This document shows positions 50,950 through 63,016 of a DNA stretch of 64,000 nt, piece by piece. Source of the DNA: Brasenia schreberi (lineage: Eukaryota > Streptophyta > Magnoliopsida > Nymphaeales > Cabombaceae). The notes under the pieces were generated by a model, which saw only the letters and a list, made by a program, of their open reading frames with translations, did no database searches and was not told where the DNA came from. Within the stretch, counting starts at the first letter, position 1; every line of letters begins with the position of its first letter. The stretch is from the NCBI GenBank assembly GCA_036023115.1, contig JAYKKT010000086.1, forward strand, positions 16,321,501-16,385,500. The letters run 5' to 3'. Made by a program: the position numbers and the translations under genes.

Positions 50950-53130
50950 TCCTAACCCGAATTATTTATTAAAGACTACCATATGGATATGTATTTTTTA
51001 GTCACCTCGGGACGGAAATCGGATTGGCCTCAGATGATTTTACAGGATTATGGTATTTTTGCTATATCTCCCTCAATAGAGCATTAATCAACGCAATTCT
51101 TAATGTGTTCAAAAATACAAAAATAGAGTTAATCAGCATACTAAAAGCAAGACAATTCCGATAATAGTTGGATTTTTATGATTTTCGAGTTTTATAAGGA
51201 TCCAATCATTAGCTTGGTTAAACGCCTCTTGATAGGGTCTACATTTTTTTTCTATAACTTCCTCATTGAGCCCTGATTCTTATGATTCTTGATTTCTTAG
51301 AAAAGGAATAGAGAGAGACCTTTCTAAAGTATCAAAAATCAACTAATTTCCATTATATTCAATGGAGTTATAGCATTTCTCAAGATGGTGTACTCAATTG
51401 ATTGATGTCTCGATACTTTTGATAGGGTGAGATGGTTTCCTCCATATCCCCATAGTCTAAGTTCATATTCAAGTGATTCTTAATCTATTAGAAGGTAGAC
51501 GAGATGAGCTTTATGCACATTTAAGAACTGAGAAAATCCACCAAGAGGATTTGTGACGAATTTGGTATTAGGATAGATTTCTAGTAGATTGAAAGTTATG
51601 TATTTGATTATGCAACTTAATGTATAATGACCAAACTTACATGGAAAACAATATAGAATGAGAAGGAAACTTTATTAAATAAAGAGAAGGGTTGCAATAA
51701 TGGATTACAACTAGGAAAGGAAAACAAATGAAATGAAATAGACAAGTTGATAATATGTGTGTGATTGTTGATCCCCAAGGGTGAGCAGCCAGGCCCTTTT
51801 GTAGATGAATATGTGTAACTCCATACTCTTCTCCACTTCTAGATGGCTCATCAGCTTCTCCAACTCCTAGAACAATGGTTTGTTATAACCTGGATCTTAC
51901 TTCAAGATCTAGATCTGCTTTGAGGACCTAAAGATCCAATTCAGATCCAAATCAACATTCAAATCTGGAGTTCATTGAGATCTAAACTCTAATTAAAATG
52001 GATGTATCTAGATGAGGAGACCAGAGTTAAAAAGGGGTTTAGCTATCCATGTTTAGATAAAGACATTTGAAGAGTGTAATTGAAGAAGTATTTCACCGTT
52101 TGAAGAGAAAGTTAGCCAAATACGACTAACTAGTCCTTATCTTATTTTGTTTCTAAATTTACAGAAGTCTTTCTTTTATTGGGTTTCATTTTTCTATAGG
52201 AGTCTACACATACCAAATGTAATTGAGTCTATAAATAAGCTCCATGTCTTGTAACTGTGTCTGGAACTAATGGATTGATTTTTGAAGTAGCGCAGTTATT
52301 CCTTTAAGTAGCTCCTTGGAACCATGCAATTTTTTGGCATTAAAGGAAAGATAGGTTGATTTAGATATTTGTCGAGATGTTTTGTGGAATGATGTAAGGC
52401 ACACGTGCTCATAGCAGTTCACTTAAATGTGACACATTGTGCCTGGCAGCATTACTAGAAAACATAGTTATCTCAGTGTCATGCTTACCTTATAATTATA
52501 TGCTCAAGCTCCTCCTATTCTTGGTCGTCGTGAATGACATCAAAGTAGGAGTTTTGTGCTCACCGAAATTCTTCTTTTGATAAGATACTCCTACCATGTT
52601 TAAAGCTCTTTCGCCCTTCATCAAGTCAATTTACACCTAGAGGAGGGGTCAGCCATTCATTATCCATTTTTCTTCTCTAATTATAAGTCAATAACCAAAG
52701 TCCTAACGAAAAAGTTGCATCTTTGAGCAAGAAGTACTTGAATCTTGATTTTTAAAAAATTATGATTAAGTTCTGGAGATAGGTATTTGGGACAAGATAA
52801 GCATTGTGAAAATACTATCATTAATCACTTGATTTAAATATGAGCCCCTTTTGGAGCATCATGTAGAAAGAACCAATAATGAATTCTTGAGTAGGGTTTT
52901 TGGGCAAGATCAATTTCTATGTTGGGAATGATTCCGATCTTTATGTAAAAGTATATAAGTTGCAATTTTGTTGGCTAACAATTTAACTTTTATGAGTTTG
53001 ATGACGAGTGGTTTCATAGATGGGAAAGCAAAAGGTAAATAACTGGGGTTTTAGGTTTAGTGATCACACCTTGAAGATGTGGATGGTGGTTTAAGAATCT
53101 TGGAAAGTATTTGGATGGTGTATATGATTG
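50950..53130. other. No gene seen
   Basis: Only short frames; no domain or transposon end recognised. Confidence 0.4.
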
Positions 53131-53135
53131 TCTTA

Positions 53136-53352
53136 GGGGGTGTTTGATTATGAGGCTTGTGACTATGGAATTGTTACTGCAATTCCAAATCCCTTCATAA
53201 ACAAACACGAGCCTCGGAATGCAGTAAAAATCAGAATTATATAACTATACTTTTTATCCGATTACAACTTCCATCAGTGGCCCACTCTCTGGATGGGCCA
53301 TTGGAACTGAAGTTCTAGTTTTGTGGTCCTAGCCACATAATCAAACACCCCC
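53136..53352. mobile_element. Tourist-like (PIF/Harbinger) MITE
   Basis: 217 bp with perfect 17-bp terminal inverted repeats, GGGGGTGTTTGATTATG and CATAATCAAACACCCCC, flanked on both sides by TTA (53133-53135, 53353-53355). A TTA/TAA 3-bp target duplication and G-rich termini are the hallmark of Tourist-type elements. No coding capacity. Confidence 0.92.
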
Positions 53353-53399
53353 TTAAGGAAAGATAATTTATTGTTAACATCCATAAGTGCACCAACGTA

Positions 53400-55760
53400 A
53401 ATGATCATAGCTGGCTAAACAAATTTTATAGCCAAACCTGAATCCTATGGACAATATGTTGCCGCACTTACTGCAGCATGTGAATTTGTTTCTGAGGGAA
53501 TTTTCTTGAGTCATAACTTCTATGCAACCTCTAGGACTTGAAGCATGCCCCACAGCTATGCAGCTATGATCAAGGTATACTGTAGTACTAAACTTTAGGC
53601 TTATTTAACGTCCTTGAATTCTAACTTTATAGATACAAGAGACCCTGACAATCACCTATAAGATACAATGAAGCGCCCTTTACTCTCTTTGTACAGAAGT
53701 AATAGACTGACACTACAACTCCTTCGTATGCTTAAGGAATTTTAGTAAGATGTTTGAAGATCTTTAAGCATGATAGGAGCAAGTGTCTAAAATAGAATCA
53801 GTAAAATAGAATTGTGAAACAAAAATGGTGAGAAGACTATAAGGGTGTCCACAAGTAACTTCAAATCTTCAAACCAAATCCTCTTCTTCAAAAGATTTTG
53901 TCCCATTGGCTTAAGATAAATAATGATTAGAATCAAGTTCATATCAAAAAACATGACCATTGAGAAAAATAACCCTTTCTTACAGGTTGCTTCCTATCAG
54001 TATTTGTAAAGAGGCATGGACTTTTCAAGTTTAAAATACCCATTCATGGTCTCACCATACATCATTAGATAAACATAGCTTTTAAGCTATGTGACAATCC
54101 TTCACCAATGGACACTTTCATAAATCGGTGCCTTATAGTAAAATCTTCTCACAATCTGTGTATCATTTTCAAAATAAGTTCAAAATTCACCATCTTAAAA
54201 ATATTATAGCTTTAGTATAGGTATTTTTTTTATTGAACCTATATCCAATAAGAGGTTTGTCTATGCTCATCCAAATTCAAACTATAGACAAGCTTTGAAC
54301 TATCCAATTCATTTGAACAAGTATGAACAACTTACATATAGGATTTAAGTGACAATAAAGCCATCATTTAAAGTTGACACATTCATAGTGACATTCTATC
54401 TCATATCCTTTCTTATGAGTCTTTAATCATTTAAGCCCGAGACTTTATAAAGCGGCTCTACTTCATACTCACATAGGTAGACTTTATCAAAAGTATCCCC
54501 ATATAAGGACTCATGCAGATATCTGTTATAGGTCCATTAAGAGCATTGCCCAACCATTTTGTCACCTTTTATGTGACCAGGTATTTTTATCTTGGGATGG
54601 TTAATTATCAAGTACTTGAAACCACACTAATAATGTATTTTGTCTATTGAATTCAAGACTTAATGTTACTCAAGTTTGAGTCAAGTTTTCATTATTGATG
54701 GTTTATCAATATCCTTGAGACCCATCTTGATTGATGCTTTACATACCAAATTCTTTGTTAGACCTTTTGTTAAAGGATTTTTTATTTTCTCTTATATATC
54801 TAGCAATATTATCTTACCAGTCTTAGTTGCAATGTAGAAATATCATAAAGAGCTTTAAGAGGGTGTATGCCTTTGATGTGGTAGTTTGACTATCATAATT
54901 TATCGATATGGATCCCACTTCCTTTGGCCATGGAGCAGATTTTTAAGTCACTATGATTCATCCTTGTTGTTGCTAGAGAAATAAATGCTACAACCACGGT
55001 AGAGTTATCTATACATGTTTGTTTTTTTGAAGCCTAAGAAACTGCACTCCCACCAATCATGAAGACTCGTTTGCTTGTAGAAGGGCTTGTATGCATGTTA
55101 CCCAACTGGCATATGAATATCCTTCTAATAACACAAGAGAACTTTGTTACAGAGTCAGCTACAATTTATCATTCCCTTCAAGTACTTTAATACTCATGGA
55201 ACAAATTGTTAGTGATCCTTACATGGATTGCTTATGTTTGGGCTTAGCCGGCCCATTGTATCTGCAATATATGGTCTAGTATATGTTGTCGCATATATCA
55301 AGAAATCAATCACTTTAGCATATTTCTATTGTGCAACTAGACATGCTTTATTTGGTATCTTTCATGTCAAAATTATTATATAGGAATTTCTTAGCATTTT
55401 TCACCTCATTTAAGTTGTTACCAAATATAAGCATATCATCAATATACAAACAAATCAAGACACATTTTTCATTTTAAAATTCACTACACATATATTTATC
55501 CTATTCATTAATTTTAAAACCATTTACAAAACTAATTGGTCAAACTTTTGATGATATGGGTTAGGAGCTTACTTTAAACCGTGGAAGGATTTGACTAACT
55601 TGCAAACTTTATATTTTTACCTTGTACAACAAATTCTTTATGTTACTCCATATACATCTCCTCATCTAATTCACCATTTAAAGATGTTATTTTGACATCC
55701 ATGATATGAATTAATGCATAAACCACGAATCAAATAGTCGTGTTAGCGAGTCTCCCACAT
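53400..55760 (-). mobile_element. Degenerate Ty1/copia relic
   Basis: The minus strand carries an RT piece with LYIDDMLIFGNN, then NAKKFLYNNFDMKDTK (catalytic YIDD at 55435-55446). Leftward is a decayed RNase H with a KNPLTKGLTKNLV-like end near 54760-54790 and other scraps between 54680 and 55250. Order and spacing fit copia pol. No LTR pair was identified and the left limit is a guess. Confidence 0.72.
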
Positions 55761-56023
55761 TTGACCAACTACATGATAGACTCTTGGCCATATTAATTGG
55801 CGTTCGATTAATATGGGCCATAATATGCAATCACGTAGATGAAGTAGCTTTTCACGGGAAAAGGGCTCAATAATTTGCGAAACATTAGGAGGGGTCAAGG
55901 AAAAACAGGCTGTGGCGGTAGCTGCCAAGGAGAATTGAAGACCGCCTTCAATTTGGCTTAGATTTCTCCTTCAACGTGTACTCCCTCTGACCAGAATGTT
56001 CATGACCCACCTCTCTCACTCTC

Positions 56024-56030
56024 TATAAAT
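56024..56030 (+). promoter_or_regulatory. Candidate TATA box for the GA2ox-like gene
   Basis: TATAAAT after a CT-rich stretch, conserved with 12360-12366. About 120 bp downstream is CTTCAG|GTGCC (donor at 56149), and immediately before the start codon is TTCGCCAG|ATG (acceptor AG at 58814-58815). A 5' UTR intron of about 2.7 kb would join them. This is a hypothesis; without it the promoter would lie nearer 58816. Confidence 0.4.
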
Positions 56031-57706
56031 ATCTGCAGTAGTGCAACACTCTACCCATCAACTAGTCTTTGTCTCTCAATTCCTTTTCTTTCTGAACTTG
56101 GAGAGCTATTTAATTGAACGAGTCCTCCGCTTAATTTCTTCCCTTCAGGTGCCTTCTTCAACTTGTATACATATACATATGTGTCGCTATTGTTGTTCAC
56201 GCAATTTTTCTATCACAATTTGCTCTAGTTACGGAAGTTGCTCGCTTAATTTCGTCTCACATGCTCTGCACATTCACCCACGTACGAAAATGGGTAATGC
56301 ATGAGAAAACAAGTAAAATTTTCTCCGTTTATGCCTGTGTGTGTGTTCGGGGCAAGTTGGCGCACTCTGAAAATGGTTCTAAACCAATGAGACTAATTAA
56401 TTCGTCACCTTTCATCTGCAGATTATGACAGGTATTATTTACTAGTGACATAGAGTATGCTGCTTTTTTATTAAACTGATATTTATTTTCTAAATGTTGG
56501 AAAAGTCATTCTTTAGCCGGTAATAGTTAATAGCTGTCATATGCAAAAGAATTATCTATAAGTTGTGGTTGGACATTTAAATATTACACAAATTGGCAGT
56601 CTCTTGTAAGTAAACGATCATGGTGGCCCCCGAGAATAATGCGATCTAAGCAAAGGATCAGTTGTGATTACCAGCCACCCGTCGAATATGGGAACTCTGT
56701 CAGAGATTTTTTCATCGTGATCTGACAATTTTTTTCTGATAATCCAGAAAAGAGATTATTCAGGTCAGACTTTTCCTAGTGATCAAATGGATTAATGAGA
56801 GAGAGAAAGTCAAATAAGCATGTGAGCTTAGATTTCTTTACACAAATTATGTTAATAGTGTTGCCTTTCAGAATGTTGCTTATAGTGAGGACCCAGTTAT
56901 GTTCGGCCATGCACATGATGCTATTTTTTTCTGATTGTTTCTGACCTCTCTGAACAGAATCTATCCTTTAGATAGTCCAAGAGGAAGCACTACAAAGAAA
57001 TAAAAAAGTCGAAGCATGATGAGAATATCCGTTTTCACACCACGGAGTTGGGCTACTGCAGCCTCTCTAGGTAGCATAATAACTTATAGCTACATCATTT
57101 TCAGGCGCCGAATTTGTTTTAGGCAAAGATCATCCATGCATTTTAAATATATAGAAGATCTGTAAGCGGCTTATGCAGCTTCTTTTGGATATCAATGTTG
57201 GGTGACTACTTTTCATTATAACTCTTTCATTTAAACTATCACATTATCTCTGAGAAGCGGACCCATTCTGCAACTGTGAAAGAACCACAGGCAACCTGCA
57301 CCATTGAATTTTCATCCTCTTGAAAGGTCACAGTATGCATATGGAGTTCTGCAATGATTGGTACGCACATGCCAACGTTAGGGAAGGTCTGGCACCTTTA
57401 ATTTTACCAACAAATTAATCTAGTCAATTGTATCCCATGAGGTTTAATCATGTTTTCTAATGCAAAAGGTAAACTCTCTTTTTCGAAGGAAAACATCAGC
57501 AGTTGAGATTTTGCAGGAAGGTGTCTTAATTCCAATATTATAAATGTTTGCTTTGGACTTGGTTTGAAAGAAGGATCACGTAAGATATCTATCGGACCCA
57601 TGCGCAGCCATCAATTCATTACAGTAGATATCTATCGGACCCAATGGCAGCCTTTTATTTATTTGCTGCTCCACAGTAATGGTTCTGTGGGGGGGTAAGT
57701 CTTGGA

Positions 57707-57869
57707 AGTGGCGGATCTAAAAACTCTTTCGGGGTGGGGCTAATTGTCCCTTGAACAGTTTCGGACGGGTTGGAGTATGTATCATATAGTCCATGGATCC
57801 AGCCATGTGCTATTATAGACTGTAAGTTGATTTTCCAAAGTTCAGGTAGGGCGTTCAAGATCCGCCACT
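57707..57869. mobile_element. hAT-like MITE, present only in locus 2
   Basis: 163 bp with perfect 12-bp terminal inverted repeats AGTGGCGGATCT and AGATCCGCCACT, flanked by GTCTTGGA (57699-57706) and GTCTTGGC (57870-57877). An 8-bp target duplication suggests hAT. Locus 1 reads straight through at 14379-14386 (GTCTTGCA) without the element. The minus-strand frame over it is not a gene. Confidence 0.87.
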
Positions 57870-58445
57870 GTCTTGGCATTAGTGCACTAAATAATGGCTG
57901 ATAACGAATAGAACTGCTCTACAGTAATGGTTCTGTCTCTAGATTATGGCGCAAACTCATGGGACCTTCATCCTTGTCCTGGTCGATCATAGAATCGCAA
58001 GATATCTTTTGTGTTTGTTTTGCAATTAGTTAGTCCACTTCATAGCTTATTTTCTCTACTAAGTAATATTGAGGGAATGCAATCATATCTCATCCTACGT
58101 GATCGAAATTCAGCAATGGAGCTCCCTACCATAATTCGAGTTGGACCTTTGGGGGAATTATTCAAGTACCCGGTGTAGTACTCTATACATGTCCAAAGTA
58201 AATGTCCTGGTTGTACTGAACTGGAACTTTCACACCCACCGGACGAAAGTAAACAGTTGGGTTCATTTCCAGTGCAACGTGTCGCAGACGAAACAGCTGA
58301 AAGTTCCGGAGCTTCAGCCTTGCAGCTAGATTTAAAATTTTCTGCTTTTTCTTTCGTCTCTTCAGTTCTTGTAACATACACTGTAAGCTCGTATGAAAAG
58401 AATCACCAAGGTAAATTGAAATCTCGTCCGAATCAACGAATCAAC

Positions 58446-58611
<166 letters not shown>

Positions 58612-58815
58612 GTTGCATGCGGAATACAAAGATGGTGTTATAATTTTTAAGAGGTAGTCAAAATAGTTTGAGTTAAACCAAGTTTAAACTATTAAATATA
58701 GGATATATTGTTTGAGTAGATTAAGTCTTGATATAACAAAGCTATCGTGCTTCTTGTTCTGCTTAGTTTGTACTTACAAATATGTTTTAATCTTGGTTAG
58801 CTTTGTGTTCGCCAG

Positions 58816-60340
58816 ATGGAATCCAACCCTCCTTTCGAGAAAACTTACAAGTGTCTGCTTGAAATGCAAATCGAACAGAATCATGAAGTGATCATCAAAG
58901 AATGCGAGCTGCCATTGATAGACCTCGCTCAGCTGAACGCTGGCAGCAGGAAGCGTCAGGAGTGCATAAGACAGATAGCGAAAGCTGCATCTGAGTGGGG
59001 CTTCTTCCAAGTTGTGAACCACGGGATATCCAAAGATCTTCTTAAGAGGATGAGGATTGAACAGCACATGGTTTTCAGTCAGCCCTTTGAGAAAAAGGCC
59101 AATGAGCAACTCTTGGATATATCTTCGAATGCCTATCGTTGGGGCGCTCCCTCTGCCACCAACTTGCAGCAATTTTCTTGGTCTGAAGCCTTCCATATTC
59201 CTCTCAGCAACACTTCTGGCTCCAGACATGTCAACAGCACCCTCAGGTATTGCTTATGCATTTCCTCTTAAGCTTTACTATAACTGGACGTCATTATTCT
59301 GACAAACTTCCTAATATATTATACGTATAGCAGGTCGATTAATATATGCAATTGTTGGTTTTTTCTTGATTTCTTTATTTTTTACCATTCGAATCCACGC
59401 TTCAAAACCAGCTTTTTGTGGGCTTTAATTTTCTTTTTTCTTCCCTTGTCAAAGCTGCAATATTTACTTCTGGCAGGACCCCTTTACTTCTGGCAGGACA
59501 CCTCATTTTCTTCATCCTTTTTTGAGAGAATAATAGCTAGTCTCTTGCAACCGATGCATAAACAAAGAAAACCTTGAGACAGCTGCATCATCATACGTCC
59601 TTGCGATAAACTTTTCTTCTTTTACAAGATCATGATCTGGAGGTAGAGCATAAAAGTATCATGTCATATATTCCTTTTTTCATTTTCGTGGCCATACGAG
59701 TTTACAGAGGATCGTGTATATATAATTTGGACAGTTTACGTGCCTATGTGTATGATACGTAGCACTGTAACGCGTGACAGTTCCGTACGCTTGACAACTG
59801 CCTTCTTTACTTAATCTTCGTGTCTTCGTTTTCCATGAACCCGCGTTTCAATGCGATGTGCGGCTCAAAGGCTGAGGCACCTATATATCGATCCCTTATT
59901 AAAGTGCACATTTCTCCTCAATCAGAAATCAATTATTTGGACCCGATAAGCAATACAGTCGTCTCTAGATATGATTTTTTATGTTCACCTTCAATCCCGC
60001 ATCTGAATCCAAACCCGATTTGACTAAATGAAGACTGAATGGGTAGAGACACGGTTTAGAATTTCGCCATTTGAACAAGAACCTGAATACCTACTCCGTT
60101 CCGGTTGCCTTGATTTGTAATGCTCGCATAGTTTCTCACTTGTTGCCTATGGCGTCACATTGTGACCCACCGTACTGTGAAGTAGCTGGATTGGTTGTTA
60201 TTATATGCAATATAAGCGCTGTCCCTATCAAGGAAGGATCCAAAGCGTCAATAACTCAAATTTATCTGGTTTGATCCAAACTGAATTTCGCACAACTCCG
60301 GGTGCAGGTACCTGGACCTTGGGCCCAGATTAAGGACACT

Positions 60341-60402
<62 letters not shown>

Positions 60403-61483
60403 ATGCTCTGCACGCACATTACTCCTATAGGGTGCGCAGGATTAAGCTGAGGATAAGAGACCAACAAGCTCATACAAAAATTAAATACCATATCATTGTA
60501 TGTATTTGGGCACAATTTAAACTCTTGGAGTTCACGCCTCATGTCACACAACTATGAGATGAAGATTGAGACTCGTACTCAGCAGAAATCCAATTTTCTG
60601 ATTATGCCAACTGTTTAGTGTAAGTGGGTGTCAGTTATTTATTAAATTAGAAGTCATAAACGTTGCCTTAGGCTCGACCTTTGGTCCTTTAGATTCCTAG
60701 TTTTTTCATGTCCCAGTTACTAATTGTGCACGTCATTGAGAATCAATACTATTGCTTATGTGTTTCCTAGTATTGCATTTACATTCTCTTTCTCTAATTG
60801 ATTATTTATGAGAGTAATAATCTATTCCAGACAAACTATTGATGATTATGCGAAGGCGGTCGCTGACCTAGCGCAGAGGTTGGCTCAACTACTTGCAGAA
60901 AATATGGGATTAAGGACATACTTTTTTGCACAGAATTGCGGATCCAGTTCGTGTTATTTGCGGCTTAATAGATACCCACCGTGTCCATTTCCTTCAGAGA
61001 TCTGCGGATTGACATCTCATACTGATAGCGATTTTCTTACCATCTTGCATCAAGACCAGGTTGGAGGGTTGCAATTGAAGAAGGATGGAAGATGGATCAC
61101 AGTTAAACCAAATGAAATGGCTCTCATAGTTAACATTGGTGACTTGTTTCAGGTACTTCTAAAAGCAACCAAGTCCTTGTATTTTATGATTCTTGATTGC
61201 ACTATGTCCTATTCTTATGTGGACTTTGCTTATTCTGCTGTGTGGGCAGGCATGGAGCAATGACGTATACAAAAGCGTGCAGCACAGAGTGATGGCTAAC
61301 AAGCAAGTAGAGAGGTTCTCTGTGGCATTCTTCCTTTGTCCCTCCCATGACACTGTCATAGGGAGCTGTAGAGAGCCTTCCATCTATAGGAAGTTCAGTT
61401 TTGGAGAGTTCAGGCAGCAAGTGCAGGAAGATGTGAGAAAAACTGGCCATAAAATTGGCCTCCCCAGATTTCTAAAAGTTTGA
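58816..61483 (+). CDS. Gibberellin 2-oxidase-like 2-oxoglutarate/Fe(II) dioxygenase, three exons
   Basis: Exons 58816-59246, 60831-61152 and 61250-61483 join to 987 bp, 328 residues. Introns of 1584 and 97 bp begin GT and end AG and restore one frame (R144 is split across intron 1). The protein starts MESNPPFEKTYK and has a DIOX_N-type N-terminal domain (about 30-135, with SEWGFFQVVNHGIS). The 2OG-Fe(II) domain has HTDSDFLTIL (H207, D209) and QHRV (H263) as the iron triad and RFS (R273, S275) for 2-oxoglutarate; no key residue is missing. Length and motifs fit plant soluble dioxygenases, closest by eye to GA2ox8-type enzymes. These hydroxylate carbon 2 of gibberellins, or their C20 precursors, and so inactivate the hormone. 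The substrate class is inferred from resemblance. The start is the ATG right after an AG acceptor-like site. A CT microsatellite lies in intron 1, and an antisense LINE lies about 100 bp past the stop. Confidence 0.9.
59247..60830 (+). other. Intron 1 of the GA2ox-like gene
   Basis: 1584 bp, GT at 59247 and AG at 60829-60830, phase 2. The first about 250 bp match the pseudogene locus. It contains TTACTTCTGGCAGGAC twice (about 59464 and 59486) and a CT microsatellite. No nested gene was seen; open frames at 59820-60274 have no family. Confidence 0.85.
60343..60397. repeat. (CT)n microsatellite in intron 1
   Basis: About 27 uninterrupted CT units. Confidence 0.95.
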
Positions 61484-61589
61484 ATCTTCATATGCTCCAG
61501 CCATGGTTTTATGTAAGTGAAGCAGTAAAGGCATGCAGACTTAGAAGAGGAGGAGCTTCTGTTACAAAGTCTTGGTGAAGCACTGATTT

Positions 61590-63016
61590 GAAGTTATTAG
61601 CATATATGATAGCATGTCTTACCTTATAAATGATTGTTGGTTTTGAAAAAGATATTTAAAACTTTTCTTGAGAGTGATGTAATGTGTGTCAATCTTAATT
61701 TATATGTTTTATGAAGTATCAAAATGATCAAAGTTACATTCCATATATTGTGTCTTTGAAGCCTTTACTTTCTAACACTTTTTTTCATTGTTCCAATTTG
61801 CTATTAACGTTTTCGTTAGGCTCATCCACTAACACAATGTTATCTCCAAATAAAATACACTAAGAGACTTAAGGGACTTAAAGTTCTAGTGTAAGCTGAT
61901 ATTAACTTTAAAGGAGTCTGTCATTCCTTCATGAGTCTTCACACAAGTTTTTATATCATCGTACGTGTCTCTTATAAGATTTATGTATGTCAGTGGGATA
62001 CCTCTCTTTTCCAAGGTTCCCTAAAGAACATCTCTTGGCACCGTATCGTAAGTTTTTTTTAAATCAATAAATATCATGTAAAGGTTTTTCTTAGCTTTAA
62101 AATATTCAATAAGACGTCTAGATCTATCGGGTATGAATTTGAATTTGTTCTTTATTATACGTGATATTTGTCTTAACCTACGTTCGATAATTCTTTCTCA
62201 TAATTTCATAGTATAGCTCATTAACTTGATACCTCGATAATTCGCATAATTCTCAATGTCTCCCTTGTTCTTATATATGAGTATAAGTGTACTCGCTCTC
62301 TATTTTTCGAACATCTTTTGGGTTCTTCATATTTCATTAAATAGTCTTGTAACCCAAGTGACCCTTATCTCAAGATTTTTCATTCTTCTACAGGACTATT
62401 GTTCGGTCCTACAAATTTACCAACATTCATATATTTAAGAGTCCATTTGACTTTATTCTTTTGAATACGTTGATAAAAATTGTGGTTTATATACTTCTGT
62501 ATTTTTATAAAAAACTTATAGAAATAATTTTTCTATATATTTTTTATATTATCATTTGCCACTAGAATCTTGTAATCATATCTTTGATGCATCTAACAAA
62601 AGTAAGATCCTTAGTTTTCTTATTTCTAGACTTAACTATCTTAAAAATATTTTTTTAACCTTCTTTTGAGTTAAGTTTTTTATATAAATCCTCCTAAATT
62701 TTGGCTTTTGCTTTACTAACGGTCGTTTTTGCTTATTTCTTTACTTTCTTATAATCATCCCAAGTTTCCGAGGTCTTCTTGACATAATTCAATTAGTAAC
62801 ATTCCTTCTTTCTCTTGATTTTATCTTGCATCACTGCACTCAACCACCAAGCTATTTTTTGTGCTAGTACGCCTCCCTTAGGCTTGCCTAACACATCTTT
62901 TGTCACTTCTTTAATATGTATAGTCATATTATTCCACATATTAGGTGTACCTACATAAATTCCAAAGATCTTCTTAAAACGAAATTTGTTTAAATATATT
63001 TTTCTCATATTAGGTG
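61590..63016 (-). mobile_element. LINE F: RTE LINE fragment, antisense to the GA2ox-like gene
   Basis: Reads right to left as RTE LINE: linker (DVLGKPKGGVLAQKIAWW, 62793-63016), RT landmarks complementary to the sister elements near 61970-62260, a decayed catalytic region GDNIVLVDE near 61815-61850, and the C-terminal block to about 61590. The 3' tail is missing, which is unusual because LINE truncation is normally 5', so a later deletion is likely. Its upstream part is separated by LINE E and would lie beyond the window. Confidence 0.83.

Noticed and set aside
58774..59229. Minus-strand 151-codon frame over exon 1
   Set aside because: It is the antisense shadow of the oxygenase exon.
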